The notes: generated by a model not told the origin, from the letters alone. Numbered from the stretch's first letter, positions 10,001 to 21,567 are shown. The stretch is 64,000 bases of DNA from Paraburkholderia ginsengiterrae (GCF_001645125.1 NZ_LXKA01000371.1:1-64000); one strand, 5' to 3'. Numbers and translations: made by a program.

Positions 10001-12071
10001 CAATACATGTTGCGGCGTAGCAGTCTCGCTCGAAGCGGCCCCCTGTCGCTGGGGCATACGCCCGCGACATTTTCTCTCCGTCATCGACATGGACAAAATC
10101 AAGAATATCCACGAGAAGTGGCTGCGGCGATTCTTCAGCGATAACGAGAATGTTCTCAGGTTTAATGTCACCGTGGGCGATTTTCTTATCGTGGAGGGAC
10201 ACCACTGTAGCAATGAACGAGCGCAGGAAGGCAAGACCAAACTGAGCATCCATCCATGGAAGATCGGAGGTTGACAAGGATTGGGCGAGATTTGGACTAT
10301 CGATAAAATCCTGAATCAGCACAACTGCATCACCCAGCCAAATGGCTCGCTGAATTCCCGCGATTCCCGGAGGGCGCTCGATGATCATGCTTTCCGCCTG
10401 CTCAAGGAACCCCAGCAACCTTGGCGCCTCGCGGGTCTGGTCGCCCCACCCTTCGCGCTTCCACATTTTTACAAGGACCTGCTTCCCTTCAGAAGCGCTT
10501 CGCCACATCGCAATATTCGCGTCGTCTCTGATCTCTTTGACGACGGGATACTCACTCACGAGCTTCAGTTGTGACGACATCGTGCGGAATCGCTCGAGTC
10601 CTTTCAGAACCTCGGCAGCTGATGGTTTGGATTCTAGAGCTAGATTGAGCGCCTCGAGCATTGCGGACGCGTCGGCGTATCGATCGTCGGCAGACCACGC
10701 GAGCGAACGCTCAAACCAATTGTGCAGGGTACCGAATGCGTCATCCTTGTCCACCGACGCGTCCCATTCGGGAGGATCGTCAGCGGTCGCTGCAGGAGGA
10801 AAGGCAAAGAGCAATCGATGAGCAACACACCCCAGCAGAAAAACGTCTTTCGTTCGGGAGTCGACGTCGACTCCGAACGCGTCTTCCGGGAGTCTCACCG
10901 TGGAAAGAAACTGATAGCGGTGACTGCCGAGGGATTTAACGTCTTGAAAGCTCGCGGACATCAGATGCGACAGTCGAACAAGGGACGGTGGTTCTATCCA
11001 GACGCTGTGCGCGCCGATGTCAAGGTGTGATGCGTTAAGACGGTGCATCAACGCGGCCCTGTGTACGATCTGGCGGACAAGTTCGATCCGCGTTTCGCGC
11101 GTGAACTCGAGAATCTGGTTGCGACTCAGATCCAGAAGGCGCTGCAACCTCTTTCGACGGTCGAAGACTTCCCAATATTCGATGCCTTTTTCATCATCGT
11201 CGGTGCGAGGCTGGAGAATCGAGGTTTCAAATTCAGCATTTCGATCGTTAAGCCAAGCGATGATTTCGCGTTCGCGTCCCGCAATCTCACGGCGACCGTC
11301 CTCGTTCTGGAATCGTGTCTCCGCCTTCGTAAAGTCCCAGCGTCGCAATAGTCCTGTTGCCCCGCCGGCCGCGTTATCCGCGACGTCGTATTCACGATAA
11401 ATCTGCTTTGGATGTTCGAACGTGTGGGCATCCGACAAAGCCTGAAAGCTCCCGTATCGACGACTTGATGGCTTGAAGTATCCCTCTTTCACGTTAAAAA
11501 ACTGCTGCCACAGGTTCCGCCACGGGTCAGTCGTCAGATCCTTTGAATGGAATACAGCAGGAACCCCAGCAAGCATCGCAACCCGTTGCTTCGGGTCTTG
11601 AAGCGCCTTGATGAAAGCATCGAGACAAAATACGCGGTTAATTTCCGTTGGGGCTATTCCGGAACGGTCGTTTGTTCCCGTCAACACCACACAGCCGTCG
11701 ACTTTGGGACACGTTGTGACTCCGTTCAGTTTCGCTCGTGCCGCGGGCGTCTTCAGATAGCGCTGCAGCATCAGATACAGTTCCCGGGAGTTCGAAAGGA
11801 TCTTCTCGACGGGAGATCCACCCTCGCGAGGGTTTCCGTTTACGCTCCATGCTCCCCCCGAACTCGTAATCTTGCCGTGCCAATCTTTCAGGTCTACCGC
11901 GAGTACTCGATCTTCGATCACGAGTATTACGTCGATTTCACGACCGCCATAGGGTAGCGCAAGCTCCAGGTTGGTGAACGCCATCCACCCACTGGGCAGG
12001 TCAGTCTGCAGTCGGTTTATACCGTGTATCTCGCGATCGTGGATGCCACGGCCCTTGTTATAGATTTTCAA
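7071..12071 (-). CDS. NERD nuclease / kinase-like / SF1 helicase fusion
   Basis: A 1666-residue multidomain protein. Residues ~10-130 are a NERD domain with a PD-(D/E)XK-type core (D47, then VLAVDLKDW with D60 and K62). Residues ~300-480 look like a degenerate kinase fold. Residues ~500-700 are a second kinase fold with the catalytic loop HGDIKPEN (633-640) and a putative metal-binding Asp in LLVDILDF. Residues ~1060-1610 are a DNA2/NAM7-type superfamily 1 helicase: GPPGTGKT 1086-1093, VVVDEAA, GDHCQLEP, QYRMLSPI, VDSYQGKE, NVAVSRA. The start codon is TTG after a purine-rich GAGAGAAAAG. Helicase plus kinase recalls the Mokosh defence system, but the NERD front end and the partner gene differ. 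A defence role is inferred. Confidence 0.85.
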   Translation of the reverse strand: MKIYNKGRGIHDREIHGINRLQTDLPSGWMAFTNLELALPYGGREIDVILVIEDRVLAVDLKDWHGKITSSGGAWSVNGNPREGGSPVEKILSNSRELYLMLQRYLKTPAARAKLNGVTTCPKVDGCVVLTGTNDRSGIAPTEINRVFCLDAFIKALQDPKQRVAMLAGVPAVFHSKDLTTDPWRNLWQQFFNVKEGYFKPSSRRYGSFQALSDAHTFEHPKQIYREYDVADNAAGGATGLLRRWDFTKAETRFQNEDGRREIAGREREIIAWLNDRNAEFETSILQPRTDDDEKGIEYWEVFDRRKRLQRLLDLSRNQILEFTRETRIELVRQIVHRAALMHRLNASHLDIGAHSVWIEPPSLVRLSHLMSASFQDVKSLGSHRYQFLSTVRLPEDAFGVDVDSRTKDVFLLGCVAHRLLFAFPPAATADDPPEWDASVDKDDAFGTLHNWFERSLAWSADDRYADASAMLEALNLALESKPSAAEVLKGLERFRTMSSQLKLVSEYPVVKEIRDDANIAMWRSASEGKQVLVKMWKREGWGDQTREAPRLLGFLEQAESMIIERPPGIAGIQRAIWLGDAVVLIQDFIDSPNLAQSLSTSDLPWMDAQFGLAFLRSFIATVVSLHDKKIAHGDIKPENILVIAEESPQPLLVDILDFVHVDDGEKMSRAYAPATGGRFERDCYAATCIVEEIVARANLAAGGLERLNEAILKIRTESPKNGTLLPLAEALDFILDTTTDNAVREITLRVCVTDTRPFLSDEGFLAFRITPGGRQLRVRGAVEQLIFQLDGRRQALSVRREPIDQKQITSIARWEFAAIAAELTLVAADRDDFSDLENVLSDKDIAEAWDAAYALALNTEADRQASTGDDVSEDVEPPSEVSADELEEKISSQSGSGQLDVQALWRHLIDSEAEFVIEGEATGASAYKPQTQRHIIPFDLESGTFDFGREDTVTVSRLDKGGRWTRIGQLDLTTSTADQLEIDVRKWGGKTGEGLVADGQRLRFESHFEITSRSRRRDATMRLLSREARYPDLIDVFDGRSADSVARRPVAAEPSDLAERYGLNKVQAEALSNLLETRPVGLLQGPPGTGKTRFIGALVHFALTHGLARNVLVASQSHEAVNGAAEAVVKLFHEAGETPSLLRVGHESNVSERLMAYHTGKVESLFKDRFRADQSVRLRLAGSVLGIPDELLEQLIIIETLIRPVVERLEQIQGESSGSSADPRESGLRQTLELLVEKLSHPFDIKDIVTADDLDDVALDIASQAGFTNAAKLEHFRDIANLARDFVGSVSTRERTFETFLAGTRQIVVGTCVGLGRSSLGLTSTSFDLVVVDEAARCTASELAVPLQAGRWIVLVGDHCQLEPTHRPEVVKHVAKKITTTERQVVMSDFERVFGSGYGTAAGETLTEQYRMLSPIGSIASEAFYGGALTHGRTDPIIPRECLPATLDKPLAWLTTDKFGELGHQNEPDSRKYAINNPIEAELIVDLVKEWDQHTKFREWIETQTEHAHAIGIICTYRAQCELIRQKLRSAFISDGMRSTIKIDTVDSYQGKENPVVILSLVRNNCDGRVEAGTNTILEGFMSRPNRLNVAVSRAMDRLVLVGAMRGWRSTGPMGKVRKEFKTQMDRGDAREIDGVEYRGLRETDAIQRSTASSGRSRRPVKGAA

Positions 12072-12611
12072 TTGGCTTTTCTCTCAAATTCCACTTCGAC
12101 TACGACAGTCCGATCCGCTCTCGAAGAACGCATGCCGGCCGCGGTGATCGTTGCGTGCAGGCGCGCATGCGTAAATCCGCGTGGTCACGATTGCCAGACG
12201 TCGTGATCCCGATAGTTAACCGCTCTTCCACCCAATGCGCACAAACCGCCGGCTGGTAGCCGGGCCGTGCAACGCGCAACGAGTCACTCATGCAAACGCG
12301 TAGTCAACCTCTTATTGTCGCCGCATTCACGCGGCAACACAGCACGTCGAAATGATCGCGCGAATCGTCTTGCCGCTTTGCAGGATTACGACAGCATATC
12401 GGCAACTCGAAACAAATCTTGAGTGAAATCTCGCACGGTGCCGACCCGCAGAGCATAGTGGCACTACTGCCGCTATGCCGCACCCACCAGTCGCCAATAC
12501 CGGAGCGAATCGTGTGCGCCAGTGCCGATGGCCCACAGTGATCAGGGCGACCTCATATTCTCGCGGTATCCATCGGCCTCAAGGCAGCTTTCGGTGCCGC
12601 GGTCACAAAGA
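12072..12611. other. Intergenic stretch (promoter region of the helicase unit)
   Basis: No gene recognised on either strand. It should hold the promoter of the NERD-kinase-helicase unit, since that gene starts at 12071 on the minus strand and the next gene upstream ends at 12612. No clear promoter boxes picked out by eye. Confidence 0.4.
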
Positions 12612-15600
12612 TCACGACATCAACCGCCTCTTCGCTGCCTCAACGTCGAACTCACTGGCCATCTGTCGCCACGCCGCAGCGATCTTTCGACACAGTTGCT
12701 TGGCCCTTTGCCAACGCTCGGGAAGCGCCTGCGCCCGAAGCAGCCATTCTCCGGAAAGCTGTTCCTCGAGTGCGCCGCCATCAAGCACTCCCCGTGTGGT
12801 AACGCCTCGGCTATTGACGACCTCCATAGCCAGACCATCTTCAATCTGGCGCGAACCGAGTTTTTCGAGAGCATCGGCCACCACATCGCCTGGCCAGCGG
12901 CCATCGCGCTCAGGCGGGCTGTGTAATAGGACGGCTCCGATATACTGGTCAGCAACGGCCGCTCTGTCCGACTGCTCAGCAAGTGAGCGAGCTTGGGTTA
13001 TCCACTCCATCAACAACGGCATCTGCATCTCACCCGTCGCGTTCAGGCCGGGAGGGGTGCGCCAGGTACGAAGGACGCGCCAGGCAATAGTGGCATTCGC
13101 CTGCTCCAAAGGGTCGGGTGAGTCCTTGTCGGCATGCTCGTCCGCCGGGTTCGCAGGTGCATACGCGGCGCAAATTACAGCGATAAACTCATGAGGCTTC
13201 TGAGCCATGGTCCGATGAAACGACAACTGCTCTCCTTCCCCCAATTCAGCAAGAAGCAGAGGAAGGCAACGCAACTCCATGCTGTCGAGCGCTTCCTGCG
13301 ATACGTCGTTTTGCTTGCGCAACCAGCTAATTGTCTCTTTGACGTTGTACCCCAGCATCGGAATCGATTCCCGTTTTTCAGCCAGTTGACTCAGCGCTGC
13401 GTTCATAACCTCGATCGCGATTCCGGTACTCAACATCTTCATGCTCTGGTTAACCAACTCGGCTGCCCGCCCGTGAGCAACAAGCGCGACGGCGATCTCA
13501 TCATTGAGTGGTTTATCAGTAGAACGAAGGTATTGACTTCGCGTCGCCCAATAACGCGATGCCGCTGAAGGTGGCTTGCCCTTCAGACTGTCTATTAGCG
13601 TCCGGCTGTCCGCCATGTCCGCCAGACAAAGTCCGAGAGACCATTCGGGCCACCCACGCGAGACCGTCGCGTCTGAAAGCTGCCTCATCCAGTCGTCACC
13701 CGCGAGAGCAAAGCGCGTCGCACAAAGGACCGGTACGCCTCGTTCGTCTCGAGAGGAGAGTCGCCCAAACCACCGGTCGAGCAAGGCAAAGATCCCGTCA
13801 GTATCCTGTATGCTCTCGGCCGCCTGCTGCGCGACGAGATAAGGGTGGCGTGCCTTGCAGAACAAGTCGTCCACCGCGTCGACACCGCTTTCCAGTACTT
13901 TGAGAAATGCCTGGTCGCGCAATGCCTTTACCTTCTCCGAAGCCGCATTGATGTCCGATTCGACATCCGCCAGGTCCGGAAGAAATTCGTCGAAAAGCCA
14001 CCTGACTTCTTCCACTACCGTAGAACCCCGGAATTCCCGGCCCACTGCCTCCAGCGCGTCGGTTTCGACAGCCGGCATCGCCCAAACTGCGTTGGAAAAT
14101 CTGCGATGTCTGGCAACCAGCTGCCGAATCCCCTCCAGGATGCCTTCCCTTGTAGACGGAGCGAGATTCGGTGCTCTCGCTGTAGTCGTCAATTGCGCCC
14201 GCAGCATCGCGCGATGTTCCGAAGAAAACATCGGATAGTGGTCAATGAGGATCAGCTGACGCTCGGGAGCGGAATCACTCAAGGAAAGTGCAAAACTGAT
14301 ATAGGCCAGAAACGCTTCCCGCCTATGTTCTTCGGTCAACGGCGCGCGAGTAGACCGTCCAAAGTCTTTCCACACCGGCTCCTGCGTGGGGAAGCTAGTG
14401 TCCGAGGCTCGCGGCAGGATAGCCAGTGCTAGTCGCCACGCTACTGTCGGGAACGTTTCTGCAAGTCTGTTCAGGACGTCCAGCCGCTGGGATAGCGTCG
14501 CACTAGTGCTAGGACTCCACGCCAGGAAGATAGAACGGAGGCTGTTTGATGGTCTGTTCACGATCCTGCCGTCACCCTCGTACTCCACGAGACGCGCAAG
14601 CAGGATAGCGATGCGGGTGAGATACGTTGGCTCCCACGCGAGGCATTCAAGTGCGGATAGAAGTCCCGTATGTAATACTGGCCCAAAGAAGCCTTTGTCC
14701 TCGAATAACGGCTGCAATGTTACGGGCGAGCCCTGGAGGGCCTGCTCCAGGGCTTCAACAAAAGGGATAGGCGCCGCCTCCGCCATCGTCGGAAGATTGG
14801 ATGACAATGCGGCGAAAAAGCGCGGCTCATCGCGGAACATCGCAATTTTCCCGACGACCCTGTCGACGAATGCCTGACAACCTCCATACTCGTACGCGAT
14901 GTGTTCGTTGTCCAGCACCTCTTTGAAGGCAGAAATACGCAGTATGGTTTCCAGCAAACCATCTCGAAGCCAGCTGGAATGGTCCTGCACCATCACCTCT
15001 GCCGGAAGCGTGAGCGGTCCGTCCCACGCAGGAACGATCGTCGGATCGATTTTCGTGAAGACAGTCTCGATACATTGCTCCAGCGTCTTTAGTAGAGGCT
15101 GCGGTATGCGCTTCGCTGAGAGTGCAAATGCTACTGTCGGCGCTACCACAGAGAGCACGCTGTCCACGCGCTCCAGAAAGGGTGGGTCGCTCCGCATATG
15201 AAGGCCGATTTCCTGAACAAATGTCTGATAGTCGACACCGCTCAGAGTCTGAAGAATCTCCTTGTCTTCCGTTGCTCGCTCATCCCACCCCGACGCGAGA
15301 ACCGCAGGCAGTGTCCTTGCAAGGTGCCCCGGCTCGCACCACTGCGGCACGTTCATGAGGGCATTGCCTTCATGCCGATTCCAGACTGACCAGACAGAAA
15401 CGCTAGCGCCGCACGTTCGTGCCTCCTGCTCAGCGCGTTCAGCATCCATGCCCATCGACTGTTGGAGCGCTTCTGCAAAATCTCTTCGAAGTGCACGCCT
15501 GATAGCGACAGGCTTGTGGCTAGGTACAGCATACCCAATAGCGTTCACAACATAATGTCCAGCGTTAGCCAGAATAAACGCTGCTTCGTTGGCGGGCGGC

Positions 15601-16430
15601 AAAAGGACTGTGACCGGAAGTTGTGTGTCCGCGACAGGTTGCAGCGCCAGAATCTTTGCGGCGTCCAGTGACGAAACGACAAGTGAATTACTGAGCGCGT
15701 TCTCAGCCCCTTCCCTTTCACCTCGCTGTTTGAGATATGCATAGAGATATCCGGCTGTTTCCGCGGCCGAGTCCGTCAACAACGTGAGCGTCTGCCCTCT
15801 CTCTGGCCTGAACCGCTCATCCATCGCCTTAACGGGTCTTCCTGCCGTCACGAGTTCGGTAGATATCGGGGGACGGTGCTGCGTCGACCAGTTCCGCCAG
15901 AAAGTTTCCAGCGATACGCCGTACACGCCGGTACCAATCTCGAGATGTTCCGCACACCAGGCTTCAACGGCGGGGCACTTCTCGATCCATTGCGCCAACG
16001 CCGGCGCATCGATGACGTAGACCCTGCCCCAGGTGTTGCCTGGCAGGCTCGATATTTCCCTCTCCAGCTTTCTGACGTCCTGCAGCTTTCTCAATGTCAC
16101 CGCAACGTATGCAGTTCTGCTCTTGTCCCAACCGTCCGGGACCTCCCTGCGGAAGGATTTCTTCACATCCCTGATGATCTTGCTTCGGGTGGCGTTTTGA
16201 GTGCTTAACTCCCAAAGCGCGTTGAACGCCGGTTCACCTTCCGTCGCCCGCAGTTGCACATGTCCGTCCCAACCAGGAAGATTATTCGCGGTCCCAGAAT
16301 GGAATCCGATCGTCGCGAGCCGGTTGGGCACCCAGCAATAGATCAACCGGCGAATAAGCTCACCCAGGAGAGTCGGGCCCCGTTCCGCGGTTGCAAATCG
16401 TTCCAGGTCTTCAGTTTTGACCGTTGCCAT
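12612..16430 (-). CDS. Large protein with PD-(D/E)XK-like N-terminus
   Basis: A 1272-residue protein of unknown function. Residues ~40-90 resemble the nuclease front end of some large STAND-type defence proteins: PGWDGHVQ (D55), then WELS (E74) and a lysine in TRSKI (K84), spaced like a PD-(D/E)XK core. At ~211-230, where such proteins usually carry a Walker A loop, the sequence reads LTLLTDSAAETAGYL, which lacks the GxxxxGK motif, so the NTPase site is absent or degenerate. The rest, to the C-terminus, is an all-helical repeat-like region of ~1000 residues that could be a sensor. It is monocistronic between gene-poor stretches. Confidence 0.6.
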   Translation of the reverse strand: MATVKTEDLERFATAERGPTLLGELIRRLIYCWVPNRLATIGFHSGTANNLPGWDGHVQLRATEGEPAFNALWELSTQNATRSKIIRDVKKSFRREVPDGWDKSRTAYVAVTLRKLQDVRKLEREISSLPGNTWGRVYVIDAPALAQWIEKCPAVEAWCAEHLEIGTGVYGVSLETFWRNWSTQHRPPISTELVTAGRPVKAMDERFRPERGQTLTLLTDSAAETAGYLYAYLKQRGEREGAENALSNSLVVSSLDAAKILALQPVADTQLPVTVLLPPANEAAFILANAGHYVVNAIGYAVPSHKPVAIRRALRRDFAEALQQSMGMDAERAEQEARTCGASVSVWSVWNRHEGNALMNVPQWCEPGHLARTLPAVLASGWDERATEDKEILQTLSGVDYQTFVQEIGLHMRSDPPFLERVDSVLSVVAPTVAFALSAKRIPQPLLKTLEQCIETVFTKIDPTIVPAWDGPLTLPAEVMVQDHSSWLRDGLLETILRISAFKEVLDNEHIAYEYGGCQAFVDRVVGKIAMFRDEPRFFAALSSNLPTMAEAAPIPFVEALEQALQGSPVTLQPLFEDKGFFGPVLHTGLLSALECLAWEPTYLTRIAILLARLVEYEGDGRIVNRPSNSLRSIFLAWSPSTSATLSQRLDVLNRLAETFPTVAWRLALAILPRASDTSFPTQEPVWKDFGRSTRAPLTEEHRREAFLAYISFALSLSDSAPERQLILIDHYPMFSSEHRAMLRAQLTTTARAPNLAPSTREGILEGIRQLVARHRRFSNAVWAMPAVETDALEAVGREFRGSTVVEEVRWLFDEFLPDLADVESDINAASEKVKALRDQAFLKVLESGVDAVDDLFCKARHPYLVAQQAAESIQDTDGIFALLDRWFGRLSSRDERGVPVLCATRFALAGDDWMRQLSDATVSRGWPEWSLGLCLADMADSRTLIDSLKGKPPSAASRYWATRSQYLRSTDKPLNDEIAVALVAHGRAAELVNQSMKMLSTGIAIEVMNAALSQLAEKRESIPMLGYNVKETISWLRKQNDVSQEALDSMELRCLPLLLAELGEGEQLSFHRTMAQKPHEFIAVICAAYAPANPADEHADKDSPDPLEQANATIAWRVLRTWRTPPGLNATGEMQMPLLMEWITQARSLAEQSDRAAVADQYIGAVLLHSPPERDGRWPGDVVADALEKLGSRQIEDGLAMEVVNSRGVTTRGVLDGGALEEQLSGEWLLRAQALPERWQRAKQLCRKIAAAWRQMASEFDVEAAKRRLMS

Positions 16431-17021
16431 GTTGTTCGATACCAGTGACTAACCACTCGACGGTGGGTGGACAACCGCGATGCCGCCGACGTCTTGCAAC
16501 GACCGCGTGGAAAGCTGTTTATGAGTTATGGGACCGACTGAGATCAAGCTGACGCTGCAGACGAACCCTCGTGTGGTCCAATCCGCAAATGCATCGACCT
16601 CCGTCGAGAGCCGTTGAGCGCGCTCGGACAACATGCCCGCGCATGCGCGAGCATATCAGTGGGTCAGAAACATTGCACCTGGGCCGCTTGCCCGTCCAAA
16701 ATGCAATTCGCATTGCAAGCAACGGACGCTGCATTGCTGTTTTCGGGTACTGACGAAGGTGAGCCGAACCCGCAAGGAGCTGGTTTCGCCTGGATGACGC
16801 TCCGGTCCGTGCCTGCATCGACCTGATGTGAAGCGCCACTGTGGCGGAGCCAGTGTGTCGATGCACGTCGTAGCGTTAGTGCTCGCGTGCAAAGACTTAC
16901 AAGACAACGTGTATCTAGAATAAATCGAGTGGACGGATTCTACGACCAAACTGGCCGGTTCTCAGTCTGACGTACGATTCGATACCCTTCCAGCGGACCA
17001 ACGTCGGGATATGCCCGGAGG
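16431..17021. other. Intergenic stretch with nested dyad symmetry
   Basis: No gene recognised. At 16814-16865 there is a nested inverted repeat: outer arms TGCATCGAC (16814-16822) and GTCGATGCA (16857-16865), and an inner CGCCAC-T-GTGGCG (16834-16846). It lies ~160 bp downstream of the recombinase stop. It could be a structured RNA, a terminator-like element or a recombination site. Confidence 0.4.
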
Positions 17022-18716
17022 CTACCGCTTGAAATCACCCGTACCAAACGCCTGATCGAACTGTCGGGCTCGTTGCACTTCGTCGCTATGCAGATAGGTC
17101 GACGTCGTCGAGATTGAGGCATGGCGGAGGTTGTCACGGACCATGATGAGTTCGGCTCCCCGTGCCAGTGCGTGCGACGCATGCGTGTGACGCATCCAAT
17201 GTGGGCTCGCGCGGCGTAGTTTCTCGGCCGTCGCGGGTTGTTCGTCCTGAATCGTGTTGGCTACCGACACGAAGAACCGGCGTAGAACGCGCCAAAGCCG
17301 TGTGCTCTCGATACCGGCTCCGTCCTCGTCGATACTGCAGACGAGCGGCGTCGCCGGGTTCCAGCGCGCCGGCGTGACCGGCAATCCGCGCTGTACGAGA
17401 TACTGGTCGAGCGAGGTCCGCGCGAGCGACGGTAGCGCCACCTTGCCCAGCTTGCCACCCTTGCCAATCACATGCAGCCAGTGGTTGCCGTGCTCGTCAC
17501 GGTGGACATCTCCGAGCGTTGCGCCGACAAGCTCGCTCGCTCGCAAGCCAGTCGAGTAGCCGAAATCCAGCAGGAACCGCAACCGCTGCGCAGCCGGCAC
17601 ACTCCAGCCATATGACCATTCGAGTCCGTCGCTGACCGTGCGGATCAGTAGCCACTCGCCTTCGGAGAATCCACGGGACACATCCATCCCCGCGCGCTGC
17701 GTGTTGCTCTTGACCTTCACGCCGGCGAATGGGTTCGCGAGCACGTAGCGCTGTTCCATTAGCCAGCGAAACAGCGCGGACAGGACGTTCAGGGCGTACA
17801 CCGCCGAGCGTGCGGACAGCGGACCAGTGAACGGCCGCCATTCGACACTATGCCGAGGCCGCGACGGACCGATCCAACGCTCGCGTGGTGTCGGTCGACG
17901 CAGGAAGCCCCGGTAGGCAATCGTATCGTCTGTGTTGAGCGACGACAGTGCTCGACCGCGCTCGACGATCGCCCACAGGAGCAGGCGCTCAGCTTCCTTG
18001 CGGTATGCGCGCTGCGTAGCTGCGGATTCGTGCAGCGCCAGCCAGGACTGGATTGCCTCGTAGTCATTCGACGCGTTCAGCAGGCAAGTGGCATGCGGCG
18101 CCCGGAACTGCCCCTGCGAACCATCAACGTCGTGCGGCACGCGCAGTTGCTCCCACGGCACGATGTTGCCGGACGGCGCCGCGTCGATCAGCGCCCGCGC
18201 CCGTTCAGTCAGCGCCGGATGGGCCGCAAAGAACGCCTCGATGCGGCGCGCCCCCGTGACGCCGAGTCCGACAATTGCCGTCCACCAGCGTCGTCGCCGC
18301 GGAATCCGCACAGTCAGGTCGGCCAGCGTCTGGATGCCGTGTGCGTGCAGCGCCGCGAAGATGCGCGATGGCAGCCACACTTCGACGGCGTCTGTGATTG
18401 ACGGCGTCGGCATAGGCAGGCTCCGCAACACCGCTATTGCGTCGGCTACCTCTTCGGCCGACGCCTTCGACTGGCGGTCAGCGAAAACCGCAGCCAGATT
18501 CCCACGATGACGCTGCACGGCGAACGCGACGAGTTGCCGGCGGATGCGGCCCAGGATGGCGCGCGACGACGCACCAACCTCCCGCCGATCACCCAGATAG
18601 CGGGCGACCGCGGCGCGTGCGTCTAGGCCCGCGTACCAGCTACGTAGCGCAGCCAGCTCCGCTTCGTCGGGAAAGTCGGAGCTAGTCCTTTTGGGAAGGG
18701 TCTCACGCGTTTTCAT
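17022..18716 (-). CDS. Tyrosine recombinase / phage-type integrase
   Basis: A 564-residue site-specific recombinase. Residues ~20-165 form an N-terminal DUF3701-like region with a helix-hairpin-helix-like VGLGVTGARRIEAFF. Residues ~220-335 are the SAM-like core-binding domain. Residues ~350-555 are the catalytic domain with the full set of active residues: R392 (STGLRASEL), K419 (GKGGK), H506 and R509 (SPHWMRH), H532 (LRHASI) and nucleophile Y541 (TSTYLH). It looks intact and could move this or a neighbouring element. The attachment sites are not identified. A 14-bp sequence ~100 bp upstream of its start recurs inverted at 21698-21711. Confidence 0.9.
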   Translation of the reverse strand: MKTRETLPKRTSSDFPDEAELAALRSWYAGLDARAAVARYLGDRREVGASSRAILGRIRRQLVAFAVQRHRGNLAAVFADRQSKASAEEVADAIAVLRSLPMPTPSITDAVEVWLPSRIFAALHAHGIQTLADLTVRIPRRRRWWTAIVGLGVTGARRIEAFFAAHPALTERARALIDAAPSGNIVPWEQLRVPHDVDGSQGQFRAPHATCLLNASNDYEAIQSWLALHESAATQRAYRKEAERLLLWAIVERGRALSSLNTDDTIAYRGFLRRPTPRERWIGPSRPRHSVEWRPFTGPLSARSAVYALNVLSALFRWLMEQRYVLANPFAGVKVKSNTQRAGMDVSRGFSEGEWLLIRTVSDGLEWSYGWSVPAAQRLRFLLDFGYSTGLRASELVGATLGDVHRDEHGNHWLHVIGKGGKLGKVALPSLARTSLDQYLVQRGLPVTPARWNPATPLVCSIDEDGAGIESTRLWRVLRRFFVSVANTIQDEQPATAEKLRRASPHWMRHTHASHALARGAELIMVRDNLRHASISTTSTYLHSDEVQRARQFDQAFGTGDFKR

Positions 18717-18813
18717 GCTCGCCAGTTTAGACCAAATTTGGTAGCGGACTGATAAGAAGATTTATCTGCCCATCTGCGTGACAATGCTTACGTAATTATT
18801 TCAATGGCAGTGC

Positions 18814-18827
18814 TCAACTAAAGTTGT
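18814..18827. repeat. 14-bp inverted repeat, left copy
   Basis: TCAACTAAAGTTGT. Its exact complement is found at 21698-21711. Each copy is itself a dyad (CAACT, 2-bp spacer, AGTTG). The two copies bracket the metallopeptidase-like gene and the IS inside it. The pattern fits a recombinase core site or a repressor operator. Confidence 0.5.
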
Positions 18828-19491
18828 GGCGACCGCCCTCACCCTTTCCGAAATGCTTCGCTCGTCTGCGCCTTGGCGCACGGAACGGACCGGCGATGTT
18901 CAAATCGCCGGCCGCTTCACACTGGCCAGCGGAATCTCCTGTTGCTGGACGAAGTAGTCGAGGCAAGCACGGGGCAGTTTCGCGGGGACGAATGTCTCGA
19001 AGAGGCATAGCGTAGCGGCCTCCTTGGACTCATCTACGGCTTGGTGGAACCGATCGCAGGCTTCGCCCAAGCCCCGCTGGTCGACCTGCACCTGTGCTGC
19101 ACCAGACTGCCCCCCGCCCTTGAGGACTCGGTGGATGAATTCCCACACCATGACTGCGCCGTCATCCGGAAGCCGCGGCTCTTTGAGCACCTCGCCGATG
19201 CGCTCTTCCCAATAACCTCGCGCGCAGCTGTACCGCGCGAGCTCGATAGGCACAATGAACAGGTGCTCGATCTGATTGTCGAGGCTGGCAAATAGTTGCG
19301 GAGTCCGTGCGTCGTCATCGTCCTCGAATTCGTGCTCGTCGTCGCAGTAGACGAGCTTCGGCATGCCATCGACAAAATACCGCTTCAGGTGCAGTAGCTC
19401 ATGGAACACAGACGACGTGTCAACGCCGACTGAAACCTGACCCACATTTCGAGGTTTCGCCGAAGTAAATCTGACCCACCCGGGTCCTGTA

Positions 19492-21287
<1,796 letters not shown>

Positions 21288-21567
21288 CGGCGGCAAAAAG
21301 CCGCCATCGTCTCCCAGGTGGGTCAGGTTTACTTCGACGACTGGGTCATTTTTACATCGGCGCTAACAACGACGCGCGCGGCGGTCCGGCTTCGGGCACT
21401 TGGATGACCGCCTTTCGCTTGCCGAACTCACAGGCCATCTTCTCCTTCGCTGTCGACTCTGCTATCACGCGCAGACCCGCGTGGTGCTCGATATCGCAGA
21501 CGAGTTCTCGCAGATCCTCTGGCAGACCCGCAAACAAGGGTAGTTCGGTCAAGTATTGAGTCGGCAT

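Noticed and set aside
5635-12071. Gabija, DISARM or Zorya assignment for the helicase unit
   Set aside because: The helicase is a DNA2/NAM7-type SF1 fused to NERD and kinase folds; none of the partner genes of those systems is present.
13845-14432. Long plus-strand frame (195 codons) opposite the 1272-residue gene
   Set aside because: Antisense to a long gene with clear domain structure; composition is Arg/Pro/Ser-rich, as usual for GC-driven shadow frames.
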